A stretch of DNA of 64,000 bases, from NCBI GenBank assembly GCA_950295325.1, contig OX485808.1:5084501-5148500 (forward strand), read 5' to 3'. Of the stretch, positions 11,665 through 22,975 are shown one piece after another (within the stretch, counting starts at the first letter, position 1; each line of letters begins with the position of its first letter). A model generated the notes under the pieces. That model was not told the DNA's origin and ran no database searches. It saw only the letters and a program-made list of their open reading frames with translations. The translations under genes and the position numbers were made by a program. The stretch is from Polytrichum commune (lineage: Eukaryota > Streptophyta > Polytrichopsida > Polytrichales > Polytrichaceae).

Positions 11665-11788
11665 CCTTCTGACCGAATTATCCCCTCATAATCTCACAGG
11701 AAACTGACACACTTACGCTCGAACAACCTTCTGACCGAATTATCCCCTCACAATCTCAAGGGAAACTGACACAGTTACGCTCGAATAA
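11665..11788. repeat. Tandem duplication, 62-base unit, two copies
   Basis: Two near-identical units run head to tail, each beginning ccttctgaccgaattatccc and ending tacgctcgaa. They differ at only a few positions. They lie about 250 bases upstream of the germin-like pseudogene start and may be remnants of its promoter region, but no known cis-element stands out. Confidence 0.8.
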
Positions 11789-12043
11789 CGCAAAAAATAA
11801 GTCAGAATCATTCTTTCTGAGATGACAGACCGCGCTTGTTCTGAGAAGTACGTGCATTGCTCTACAGTTTACAATTTAAATTTAGGTCGTGCACCATATA
11901 CGCCACCATGATCCTCGTTGCTGAAGGAGCCACAGCAGCACAACATCTCATCCCCAGTACACTGAGAAGTTTATAAAGGCTCTCAATGGCACCCCAATAT
12001 CATCAAGTCCTACTGATGAGATGCAGCATTTTGCAAATTATGC

Positions 12044-12719
12044 ATGCAAAAAAAGGCACACTCTATCAATCTCAACACCAGCCGCCTTGTGTTGCATATA
12101 TTGGTCATCGTCAATGTGATAATAGCTAGCATAACAATGGCTGCGGATGCCAACCCACAGCTAGACTATTGCGTTGGAAGGCCTGTGCGTGCAAGAGCCC
12201 CGCCACCGTCTTGGGTGCGGATTTCGTGAAGGATTTCATTTCGCCTGGGGTCCCCAAGCTCAAACCCGGAGGCGTGGCGATCGAACTCGGCACCATGAAT
12301 GAGTGGCCGGGGGTCAACACGATGGGCGTGTCGATGTCCCGGATCTTGTACGCGCCGGGCGGGCTGATCAATTTGCGCATTCACCCGTGCGCGATGGAGA
12401 TCGTGTATATCGCCAAGGGGAAGATATACTGTACATTGGCTTCGTGGGTGCTGCTGACAACAAGTTGTATGGTGCGTACTTGGAGCAAAGGCAAGCCTTC
12501 GTCATCCCCCTGTGGCCTCCTCCAGTACTTTCTCATTGAACGTCGGCATCGCCACGTTCGATAGCGAGAATGGGGGGGCTCCAAGTCATCCCGCAAGCTT
12601 TGTTTGCGGCCTCCAACATTAGCAATTCCGTCCTCGCGAAGGAGACCGGAACCATCGCGTTCACGATCCAGGTGCTCAAGAATCAGTTCCAGGCCAAGGA
12701 CGGGAACATCTAGTAGATG
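12044..12719 (+). pseudogene. Germin-like protein pseudogene
   Basis: The frame opens with a hydrophobic signal-like segment (LVLHILVIVNVIIASITMA) and the mature start DANPQLDYCVG expected of germin-like proteins. After a frameshift near 12175 the cupin core follows: LGADFVKDFISPGVPKLKPG, then NEWPGVNTMGVSMSRILYAP and GGLINLRIHPCAMEIVYIAK. A second shift near 12430 gives IGFVGAADNKLYGAYLEQ, and a third frame carries SLNVGIATFDSENGG and FAASNISNSVLAKETGT. Germins are secreted, manganese-binding cupin oligomers with oxalate oxidase or superoxide dismutase activity. The manganese-ligand HxH of box 1 is RIH here, so one ligand is lost as well as the frame. At least three shifts and an in-frame stop make this a clear pseudogene. 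Confidence 0.85.
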
Positions 12720-12781
12720 CGACTCCTCGAGAAAAGGTAATTGCGAGTGTTTAATTCTACGTGTGTTGTTTTATAAGAAGT

Positions 12782-13905
12782 TGACAACAAATTGCATGAC
12801 GGGAACCTGGAAGAAGGGAAGGCCATTGTCACCGTCCACTTCTTGTTGAATGTTGGGGTCGGATGGGAGGGGGGAGGGGCATCGTTACATTCAAAAGCAA
12901 GAATCCGGGGCTCTAGGCCATCCTGTGAGTCTTGTTTGAGATTTCCTACTTTTGGCAATTCCGTGGACCTATGATCGGGGAGAACCGACGGCTAGTTCAT
13001 TATCAGCCAATGGATTTCCCCTCATGGCCGGTCCAAATTTCCAACCATCGGATGGCAATCCGACTGTAATTTCAATCCTCCGGCAATTAGCCGATGGACT
13101 AGAAAATGTCCTGGAAATGTAGCCGATTCTTCTTGTGAGTTATTGGATGTCAGCCGGAAGAAGTATTCAAATTTCAAATATTGGCCGATACCCGTGTCTA
13201 CATCTAACTTAGAAAGTATGATGCGTGTTGCTATAAAAGGCCCAGACAATGATTTTGATGACATTCTAACAAGTGCTCTAGATCTTTGGAAGGATGCTGC
13301 TAAGTTTCGCTATTTGTATAGCAATCCAGAGCGTTATTTGTCTAGGGCATCTGATGATGCACTTGAGGAAGTACCCTAAACCTTAAACTTTTTGAATTAT
13401 GCAACCTTTCCATGACCAAATCCAATTGCTTCTATGAAGAATTGGGGGACCCTTGGCCTTCAAGCGGTGAAGGCATTGCTAGGTTCAATTCTTGCCATGG
13501 ATATTAACTCTTCAAATTTAAAGTTTTGAACATGCCTTTTCTTTTCACTTATTCAAGATTTTGTACTAAGAAATGATTTCTAATAACTTTTCATACATTT
13601 TTTAAACAATTAGTGCCGATATGAATTCCATTTAATCGGATATTGGCCAATGAAAATATGAAAATATAGGCAATTGGCCGATTGATTTTACAAAAGACCG
13701 GCTCTTGCCGATGTAAATTGGAAAAAACCGACCCTTCGTAGCAACTACCGGCAATTAGCCACTAAGGCTTCAAAAACTTCCCGAACTCTGCTGTGGACGT
13801 GAAGGGTATCGAAACTACCGAGTTCACGGTCCATGGACTAGTTGCTCAAGAATCATTTTAAACCCAGCAAGGGAACATCTACATGAAACTTGTGATCGAG
13901 CCTTG
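12782..13905 (+). pseudogene. Second germin-like copy, split by an insertion
   Basis: The segment 12782-12975 matches the second half of the germin pseudogene just upstream: DNKLHDGNLEEGKA corresponds to DNKLYGAYLEQRQA, then a LLNVG segment, a K-N/R-PGL-like segment, and sequence ending gcaattccgtgg. The C-terminal part resumes at about 13773 with FPNSAVDVKG and TEFTVHGLVAQ, corresponding to the TIAFTIQVLKNQ end of copy 1. In between lies about 800 bases of unrelated DNA. The copy lacks the N-terminal half and has stops. A tandem duplication of the germin gene followed by an insertion is the simplest reading. Confidence 0.65.
12976..13772. mobile_element. Unclassified insertion with repeated GCCGAT motifs
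   Basis: This block interrupts the second germin copy. The hexamer GCCGAT, or its reverse, occurs at least six times, often as part of ggcaattagccgat-like strings near both ends (13080-13130 and 13610-13760). Clustered subterminal hexamers of this kind are typical of CACTA and hAT elements. gtggac occurs on the germin side of each junction (near 12963 and 13795) and could be a target duplication. An 78-codon frame (13143-13379 +) contains KDAAKFRYLYSNPERYLS, which I do not recognise. No convincing terminal inverted repeat was found. Confidence 0.45.
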
Positions 13906-15811
13906 ATGTTTTAATGTGTTGTTTCGAGGTGGGTGAAGAAGTTGTCCATAATTTGTGTAGGCAGTGCACTCTTGGCCCCACATAGTGTGATATCACTCGA
14001 TCAATTATCTCTCTCTCTCTCCCTCCCTCTCTCTCTCTCATACATAGGTGTTTATTAAGAATAGTGACCACATAAGGTCGGGTTACCTTACCTGAAAAGC
14101 TATTGGCATTATAGAGTAGACATACCTATTTCTATTAATAACTTCAGCAATTCCGCATAAATGTGGTACATGTGTGATGTTGGGGTGAATTTTCAGAGGT
14201 ATGAATATTGATATCACAATTTTAAACAAAAAATCATAATTTATTTCAAAGTTTTGAAATTACTGTAAATTTTCCCAACCTACTTCTGATAGGTCAACTT
14301 ATTTGTGATAGCTAAGAGATGAAAACTTGAGTACAATGAGTGCTCTTTTTCAAGGAACCCAAATCCATGCCCTAGCTTAATTTTTACTCATGTTGAATGA
14401 GACTACGTTTGTGACTCTTCATGACTTATTCCATCATGTTAGAAAATGACAGCTACATGTGGAACTTCACGACTTTAGGGGACTCTATGTATTAAGATTG
14501 GGGAGGGTATTGGAAATGGGCTTGCCTACTCTAATTGCTTCAGGTAGGTTTTCACAAAACAATCACAAGGAATGGGCAAGGAATGTACAATTGGAGACTC
14601 TTATATTCCGGATGTCAACAATCAAGTAGAGTCAAACCACTTGTTCCCGATTAGGACCCCATCGGGAATCTATAGGGTGCCATAATTGTGATAAGGTTGG
14701 GACCGATTTCGGTCATTTCTTTTTATGGGTGGTTAAAATAAGGTTCTACTTTTCATGGTTGCTAAGGGTTAAGTTTCCATGTAGGACACCCGCCCATCAT
14801 ATTCTAGTCGGAATGTAGAATATCTGATGCCACTAGGTAAAATCTACATTTCCACCAAAATATAGTGGGCAAAGCAGCCTACATGAAAGTAACTCTATGT
14901 CTCCAACTTTGGGTATGGTAACACTAAAGAATCAATAATGTCACGACACATGTCCATGGTTTTGTGTGCTAAAGTGAGGAGGAATTTGTGTTAAAATGAG
15001 TGGTTGTGGCAGACTCTAGACATTGGTAATGTGTTTAGGCCAACTTTAGGTTTCAAAAATTTACAGTATTTTCAATTTAAGGAATAAAATTACCAATAAA
15101 ATTTGCACCGCCTTATGTTTTCTAAATTTAGCGCAAATATCTTAAGCAATCAGTTATAAGCACTTCTACTATAATTCACCTTTATTATTATTTTATATAT
15201 AATATTTTGCATCAAATAAAAAACTATACATTTGCACTTAAACATTAAATGTCAGTGTTCCTCATACAAAACAAAATATTTCATTAATATTATGACAAAA
15301 TGAATTTTATTGCAAACTTTTGAAGGCACCTAAAATGGTGTTTTCAAGAGTTTGGTATGATATTTGTTTATAAGGATTTCATTATATTGTATGAGCCACC
15401 CAAACCACTCGCAGTTTGAATTAAGGTTCATTGTTTAGTTAAGAAAAGAAGTTAGTTGTTAGGAGTTAGATTAATAACAATGATTAACATAGTTAGATGA
15501 TTGGGCAATACATGAGGACTTGGAAGGCATGAGTGGTTGAAGGTGTAAGCATATGAAGGTGTATGGGGATGAAGATGGTGCAGATGAAGGCGTATGCGAA
15601 GGCCGTTGGATCAAGAAGGTGGCGAATGAAGACCGTTGGATTTAGGGTTTAGTAGAATGGTAGGTAGTGTGGGGTCAATTGCAGATGCTAATCGTTAGAT
15701 TTAGATACGGTTAGATCTATGGCCGGTAAGGCCTAGTGATTGGAAATGGATGGTCCGCGAAGGTCAGCGTCAAGAACATTCTCGCTCATTCTCGCTCATT
15801 CTCTCTCGATT

Positions 15812-15842
<31 letters not shown>

Positions 15843-17174
15843 ATGCATGTAGGTAGAGATGTAAAGGTCATAGAATGCTAACAAAATTAATGTCGAATAT
15901 AATAGTTTGTAAACCCTATTAATTTTGAATTGAAATATTTATGAATCATATTAATATTAATAAAAAGGTTTATAAACCATATTGGAAGATTTTTGTATGG
16001 CTATGTGGTTGCTGAAATGAATTGTATGTGGACATGTGGTTGTTGGAATGAAGGCCACATCCGGTTGCAGTTTGAGATTTTGTTGATTGTATTGTTTTTA
16101 TTGCATTGTTGCTAGTTGCATTGGATCTGGTTGGATTGTTTCTCGTTGTATTGTTTATGATTGCATTGCTTTGATTGGATTGCTTTTAGTTGCAACATTG
16201 CTTCTGGTTGTTGAGGATTTTGTAGCGTTTAAGGCATAGAAGCATGAGGTAAAGATAGAGTTAAAGGTTAGTGATAAAGTTAGACACAAATTTACTGACT
16301 ATAGCCAGAGGTAACGTTCTTGCTTTACTCTTGATTAGATTTTGGATTGGAGGGTGATAGAAGGTTATCCATTCAAGTAGTATTTCTCGGAAGGGTGGCT
16401 TTACCCTTAATCCTTTCACTACTCGGCCAATCCAACCAAGGGTGGTTGATGTGAAATTTGGTGGAAGTTAAGTACCTTGAGCCAACCCCCTCTTTTTGTG
16501 GTAGCAACCAATAGGTATGATGGATGAGTTTTAGATGAATTTAGGATGATATAGGTTGGATGAAGAATGGTTTTGTGAGGGATGAAATGATAAACTTAGG
16601 ATCAACTTATGGTGGTTTACATAGATGAATGCGATGCATTTAGATGATTGTATGAGATAGAAGATCGTTGCTTGAAGGCATTAATATAGTCAACCCATTT
16701 GGCCAATCTGGTTAATTATTACTTTGATTGGAGTAGCAATTGTCACCACATTGATTAACCCAATTAACAAGGGTGGCAGTAATTCTTGAAGTACGCACTC
16801 TTTAGCTAAATCCCAAAATTATTGGGGGTTGAAATTTTTACTAAGCGACACTAAATTCATGAATATATTTTAATATAACATAGACTTTTTAATAATTTAT
16901 ATATAATTTATGATGTTTGTAGAGCAATGAAATTTTTTATATAAAAACACATGCTTATCAATGAATAGTGTCAAGTGCCGGTACTTTCAATGGATAATGT
17001 TGTATGAGCAATATTTTTTGGGAATAGTGTAAGGAATAATGCTTACTAGATCTTTTGGTAGCACTAATTTTAGAGCGTAAAAAATTTAGTATCACCTACA
17101 CTAATTTTTCACGCTCATTAGTAGCCCTTCCTCACTAATTGGGATAGTCAATGTAATAATAAGGCAAATATTTA
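13906..17174. other. Gene-free AT-rich stretch with microsatellites
   Basis: No supported gene over more than 3 kb. It holds (CT)n tracts at 13998-14040 and 15813-15841, a degenerate ttgcattgttt/gattggattg array at about 16080-16210, and a short hairpin at 17073-17115. Frequent stops in all frames argue against coding content. Confidence 0.5.
17073..17115. repeat. Short hairpin
   Basis: gagcgtaaaaaatttagt (17073-17090) pairs with actaatttttcacgctc (17099-17115) across a loop of about 8 bases, with further weak pairing outside (agcactaat with attagtagc). It may be a decayed foldback element. Nothing points to a functional RNA. Confidence 0.6.
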
Positions 17175-17328
17175 TATATCCATCTCTTAGCAAAAGTCAT
17201 ACACCTTTGCTTCAAATTATTGGGAGCTATCACACCACTTGAATGCTCTTTTAGTATTATAAACTATCAAAAGTGGAGCAAAATCTCTTACCAGAACATG
17301 AGTTTTGAAGAGACTTCAAAGATAACTC
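17175..17328. mobile_element. Foldback MITE fragment (right half), TA family
   Basis: It matches the right half of the element at 34799-35181: an inner segment (caaaagtcatacacctttgc), a cacaccacttgaatgctc segment, then acatgagttttgaagagact and gataactc, followed by TA. The left half is missing. The terminal sequence ends exactly as in the complete copies, which confirms the right boundary at 17328. Confidence 0.7.
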
Positions 17329-17485
17329 TAGTGTGACCCAGCGTATGTACCATAATCAATGTAGAGTAACTATGCCACTTGAATATGTGAGAGTTTAACA
17401 TTATTGGCATTTTGTGAGGAGTTGCAAATTGTTATGTTGATAGAATCACAAACTAGTTCTACATTGATGTTATACTTAACATCAA

Positions 17486-17635
17486 ACAAGAACTCATGGT
17501 TTGGTAGGGAAATTTGGCCCACTTTCAAAAAAATTATAGTGTTTGAGGAGTGTTCAAGTGGTGTCAAAACATCTTTTAGCCAAAGTCAAAGCTTTCCCCT
17601 GGGGGGCTCCAACACCACTTGAAATTTGTACACTC
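17486..17635. mobile_element. Rearranged foldback MITE fragment, TA family
   Basis: It begins with the family's subterminal sequence ctcatggtttggtagggaaa and ggcccacttt, runs through agtgttcaagtggtgtc, then jumps to the inner right-arm segment (tcttttagccaaagtcaaag) and ends near acaccacttgaaatttgtac. Both outer termini are missing, so this is a deleted derivative. Confidence 0.65.
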
Positions 17636-19716
17636 CCTAAACATTGAAACCTTTATTTCAATCAGTAATACACAATAATTATCACCCCCTTATCATGTCA
17701 CTTCAAATAGGTAATTTTATTTAATCTCTCTCTCTCTCTCAATATAATAGTTTTGAATAAAAAAACTTTGGGTAGGCATTGCTATACAAATCGGTTCCAA
17801 GTTTGATAATTTACTCCTAATGCAATCTAATGCAACACTAAGTGTTATAGCTTGGGATAATTTTCTAGTTCTTGCATAGTTGAAGAGTCAAAAAATAGTT
17901 CTATTTTTGGTAGGTTCAATTGCTTCTAAAATCAATATATACATGTTTTTCCTAGATATATGTAACAACCCAACTATTTGAACCTTAAAAAATATTTTTA
18001 TCAATATACATATTTATTTATTGTCAAGGATAGTTGTGTATAATTTGGGAGTGGCCTTACTAGTACTAAAAATGCAAGTGTATATTGAATTTTAAGACTT
18101 CATAGATAAGTTGCATTCAATATGGGATATAGAACTTGTAAACAATGAAGGTGATGTAGTTTTGGTTCAGAAGGGGTTTGAAAGTGGGTTGTCTGCGGTT
18201 TGTGGGACTCGTGCCTTGTGATGGCTTGAACCCCCCAATAATATCTTGTAGGTGGGGTGGAGGGTAACGTCCATCAACCATGTGTGAGGGAATGCACATC
18301 CTAATGCATTTAGATCTAAAATCACGGTATACAACTATACCAAAATATAGTAAGGATTTCCATCGCCAATCTTGACTTCCAATTATCTTAAGATTGTTCT
18401 CACTTTAATCATAGTACATGTTATTAGGTAACCATGGTGGCAAGTATAGTTTTCTTTTTCTTACTCAAATGTTTTTTTGAAAGAAAAAAAATCATTTTTC
18501 AATCCCCAAACTTGGCAACAGTGGTCAAGCCATGAAAACTATACATTCAAATTCACGAACTGCTTATTTTGCGAGTAATGCTTAAGGCTACTTGAAAAGG
18601 GGTCTTTCTCGACACTCTCTTCTTTTGTTGCGAAAATTTTAGTTTATGTTCGGATTTTTGAAGCACACGGTAGGTAAACCTCCTAGACGAAAAGTAGGCA
18701 TTGCCCTTAAAATTGTAACATGATCATGGTTCAAATCGTACACATACTAGGACAAATTTTCTCTTGTTCTTGACAAATTGAGGGTGCATTTCCATTGAAG
18801 AAGTGGAATCAAAGTGTTGATGTCATCAAGAATCTATGACTTGATTTTCACGTTCTGAACAATAAATGTGAATATGCAACTTCTCACTTTTTCAACCTTG
18901 TAGTATGTGGTTACAAGCAGAATGCTTAAAGTTCAACTGTGAAACCTCTATAGTCACACTATTTATTATGTAGTGTACTACCTTGGACTTGTGTTGTCTT
19001 GTTGCACCCGTACATATGAATCGATATACCAGATGAACCCAACCCCATACACCCATGCAACCATATGCCTCCCATGTTCTTGTGTATCTGCCAAATGCAT
19101 GTATGTCCTCATAAGCCAATATGACCCACCACCATGCCCCCATGAAGCACTTCAAAAAAAAAAAAGGATTTTTTGATGTTTTTATTTTTTTATATGTCCT
19201 ATTTTGTCCTATTGTCCATGTCATGTCACCATTGTGGCTATGTGCTCGCCACCCCATCCCAATTTCCCCCACCAGATTTACCTTTTGCATTTGTAGTCCC
19301 CCACCTTTCCACATTTGGCACCTCTTTCGTTTGTCACATGTTTGTTCTGCGCAAGAATCTTTGGATTATTTTATTTTATTTATTTATGGGTTGGTTGGTT
19401 TTTAACGTGAAAACGGCAGGGCAACGGCCTCATCACTACCATGTTGTCCATTGTATATAGATGTCAAGGTGACATCATTGTTCCCTATTTGTTTCTTAAT
19501 AGTGGGTGTCAAGGAGTGCATGAGCATTGTAGCATTAGAGACCAACAACCATGTGGATGGTGCCCCATATAGGGCTCCCTATTTCATCTTTGAATGTCCC
19601 ATAATGTATTTTCCACGTGGGATACAAGTGGGACGTGGTGAACGTGAGCATGACACATTGCATATTTTGAGGGGAAAACAATTATGTTGTGTCAGTATAG
19701 GCATGCCTCTATGATA
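17636..19716. other. No supported gene
   Basis: AT-rich intergenic sequence with a short (TC)n tract near 17725. Open frames at 18892-19460 on both strands overlap one another, are low in complexity and show no domain. Confidence 0.45.
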
Positions 19717-20660
19717 CCGTAGTTTAATAGCAGGTTCGGCACAAAATAATTCTAAAAATAAATGCCTAAAAATTTGGAATATTATTAGCATTTTTTGCCG
19801 AATAATAAATTAATTAATTTTCAAAATTGCCAAAATGTAAGAAATTTTTACTTCTCACTAGAGTTTTACTTAAGGTGGAAGCATATGTGAATTTTGAAGG
19901 AGAGAAGGTGCTCATTTTGTAATCAAGCTCACTTACATTAGTCCACAAAGAATATGGGTTAAGAAGTAGCAAGACTCTAGGTGAGGCTTTTCAAATGTGT
20001 TGTACACAAATTTTTGGAGTCCAATTGAGCATAGAAGATGAAGTTTTATAGAATTTTGTCCAACTAACAAAAGTTGAGAAATCAATCCTTCTTCCACCTC
20101 CAACAAGTTTTGTGTCAAAACAAGTCTTTATGCAAAAGATATGGACAAAACATTGCAGCCGTGTAAAGATCAAAAAATTAAAATGCGTTCATAACAGTTT
20201 TTCGGAGCTCATTTGTGCATAGAAGATCAACTTTTTTGGAATTTTGTTGGTCTAAGAAAAGTTTAGAAATCAAGTAATCTTTCACCTCCAACAAATTTTA
20301 TGTCATTTGAAGACTCTATGCAAAAGTTATGTGTGTTATAAAAATGAAGTCTAACTCGGTGCTTCACCTCAAAGTTTACATATCCCATATGCATTGTTGA
20401 ACACAACTCCACTCTACTTGCATAAAGCACAGAGCATTCTCAACTCTTCACTCACATCTTACTTTTCATTCAATGCAAGACAGATGTACAAGATATAAGC
20501 TTAAACAAGAAATTAAAAATGAATTTAAGATGAATTTTTTAAAAATTAAAAGAGAAAATTGCCAAAAATATGAATATGCTATTTTTAGGTGCCGAACTTA
20601 CTTTTTGAACTTTAATTAAATATTCGGCAGCAAGGTGCCAAACCTGCTATTAAACTACGG
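19717..20660. mobile_element. Terminal-inverted-repeat element, TA duplication
   Basis: The left end CCGTAGTTTAATAGCAGGTT is matched inversely by the right end aacctgctattaaactacgg, and pairing continues inward (tcggcac with gtgccaa). TA flanks both ends (19715-19716 and 20661-20662), which would fit a Tc1/mariner-type target duplication. The interior has no transposase. It contains two diverged direct copies of a segment of about 135 bases (about 20010-20145 and 20196-20332), each with gagcatagaagat or gtgcatagaagat near the start and a caaaagatatg/caaaagttatg ending. It is a non-autonomous element of 944 bases. Confidence 0.7.
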
Positions 20661-20663
20661 TAT

Positions 20664-22005
20664 ACAAGATGAAGTTGCTTGGTGTGTTATCACCCCACTA
20701 TCACTAGTAGTGGGTGGACCGTGGAGAGAGAGAGAGAGTCTCTAGCGTTGACATGAATGAGGGAGTCTCTCCTTTCAAATGTGCATAATGAACTATAGTG
20801 CAACATTTTTTCCTTCTCAAGACACTTTGACCAAAGTGTGGTGAGTGATAATTATGGATATTTCATTTCTTGATCTAACATAGCCACTACACTGATTATC
20901 CCGATTAGTACGTGCTACTATTCGAAGTTGCATAGTGCAATAACGTCTTACTCAAGAGTTCAATTTTACAAACAAAAGTTCAATAAGTTGTTTGGACATT
21001 ATAGGTCATAATTGACTTTGCTTGGTAAAATGTTACATTCTCAATCAACTTTTATAGCATTGTGTAACTCCAAATGGCAACAAGCGCTAGTTGACTATGT
21101 AAATTCTAAAAAATGCAATAGGAGCATTGCGGACCCGTGGGTTTCAACGCAAGGGGGGGGGGGGGGGGAGGTATAAAAACCCATATTTCACTAAACCCAA
21201 TGGGAGTCAATGCAATTAACAATTTGGAACATGATTTGTTGCATGATAACCTTACATGTGTCCTCTTTCTCCACTACAACACTACACGGTTCAATGGTGA
21301 TCTTGTTGATAAAATTGCGTTGGTATAATTGCTTCTAAGAATATGGAGTTATGTGAGCATGGTAGGAAGGCATCCTCACACATGGAAACCCTTATTGGCT
21401 TGATTTCCCATGGAAAATTAATTAAGCAGGAGTTAGAAAAGACAAGGAATTCACATTATAATGAAAGTGAAGTATTTTGAGGTCACATGGTTCAAGTGCT
21501 AACTTGTGATTGCAATACATTGTTTATGGTATTTACTATTATGCACATGATTTGCAAAGGATCTACAATTAGGTTGTTTAAAAATGACATGTCCACTAAT
21601 TTTTGTAAATGATATTATTGTCGATACATGTAATTGCTCGAAGTGAATGATTGTTTACGGTATGAAATTTATCATATCACATATCTTTAGATGATAGTTT
21701 TAAATTTTAGTATGCATGGTGAAGATATTATTGAGCATACTAATGTCATGTGTCATGTTTTTACATCTGTGGTCTACTTGTTGATCATTGTGTAGCTTAG
21801 GCAAAGACCTCATGATATTATTGAGCATACTAATGCCAAGATCTCACTGAGCACATTAATGCCAAGTGTCATGTAGTCAAACTAATGATGAAGTTGTTGA
21901 AAGAAAGAAAACAAAAGAAAATTAAGACAACCCCAATATTGCCACCGGTGCGAATTATGGTGTTGCTTCATTTTCAAGTTCAATCAAGTTGTTGATCATT
22001 AAGGG
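20664..22005. other. No supported gene; small repeats
   Basis: It contains a (GA)n tract near 20725, a run of about 17 G at 21152-21168, and a partial tandem repeat with three related segments (attgagcatactaatg type) at about 21733-21865. A block at about 21905-21985 recurs at 33525-33610 and is therefore dispersed repeat. Confidence 0.45.
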
Positions 22006-22595
22006 TTGTTTACACCATGGACCATGAAGTCGTCCCAAGGCCCTGTAAAATTTGTGATTGGTTGTTGAACTCGTCCCGGGACCACTTTGGTCTGCACCAA
22101 GGAAAGCATGTCAGAGTGACCATGGAGTTCGAGGTCTCCAAAAGACATATGCAAAGGCCTACATTAACCATTGACATGGTCCAACAGGTTTTGCGGTGGG
22201 AGAGGCAAAAGAGGTGCTATGATAGAAAAGGCCAAGGCCCATGGTAGAGAAATATTGTTATAATAAAATTTTAATGATTTTTTTGGGGAAAAGAAGACAA
22301 AGATGAGAAAGGACAAAAGAACGGCCGAATTGGATTTTTTCTCTCTTCAAAACTGCCCTTTTTGGACATATATTAAAAAAATAAGCACAATCACTTTTGG
22401 TGCATGGTCATTCCTCTTGGTCCACATTCAGTTTACACTTAGTGAGGGGCCCAAAGGCTTTGTAATTTTAATTTTAATTTTATTTGTTTATTTATTTATT
22501 GAAGAAATTGGACCATGGAAGTTGGACCATGAAGTCGGACCATGGAAAAAGGCCATCTTCCATGGTCCAACTTCATGGTCCATGGTGTAAATCAA
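22006..22595. mobile_element. Terminal-inverted-repeat element (tttacaccatggac ends)
   Basis: The left terminus ttgtttacaccatggaccat and the right terminus atggtccatggtgtaaatcaa are inverted copies with one indel. Extra copies of ggaccatgaag and accatggaa lie close to the right end, giving further internal pairing. No transposase is visible; the 76-codon frame at 22017-22247 shows no family motif. I could not identify a target duplication. Confidence 0.65.
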
Positions 22596-22710
22596 TCTTT
22601 AGTGTAACCTACACATTGGTCTCATACTAGGGCAAAAGACTATTAGGTTGGTGATACTAACTATCGTAATCAATGCTAGTGCGTAGGAGAAATCCCCTTG
22701 AAGAAGGGTA

Positions 22711-22972
22711 CTCTCTTCTCGGGGGGTTCACTGGCGAAAATCGTAGAACAACGTGCGTTAAAAAATAGGGTCCAATATATTCATTATAGATAAATTTTGT
22801 AAAAAATGTACATGTAAAATAGGGGATTTTAAAATAGTGAAACATGTTTACATGTAAAATACCATCACCTTATAATCTTTTCTGCAAGATAAATACCCCC
22901 CCCCCAATAAATAGGTCCCGAACGCACGTGTATGCAAAATATAAGAGGGAGTGAACCCCCCGAGACTCTCTT
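22711..22972. mobile_element. Small MITE-like inverted repeat
   Basis: tctcggggggttcact (22717-22732) is matched inversely by agtgaaccccccgaga (22950-22965). Farther in, cgtgcgtt and tagggtcc pair with aacgcacg and aggtccc. The outermost bases diverge, so the exact ends and any target duplication are uncertain. There is no coding capacity. Confidence 0.6.
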
Positions 22973-22975
22973 ATA

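Noticed and set aside
13998-15841. (CT)n microsatellites as regulatory GAGA-type elements
   Set aside because: They lie far from any gene and are ordinary simple repeats.
21152-21168. Poly(G) run as a G-quadruplex control element
   Set aside because: A single homopolymer run with no gene nearby; possibly a sequencing-length artefact.
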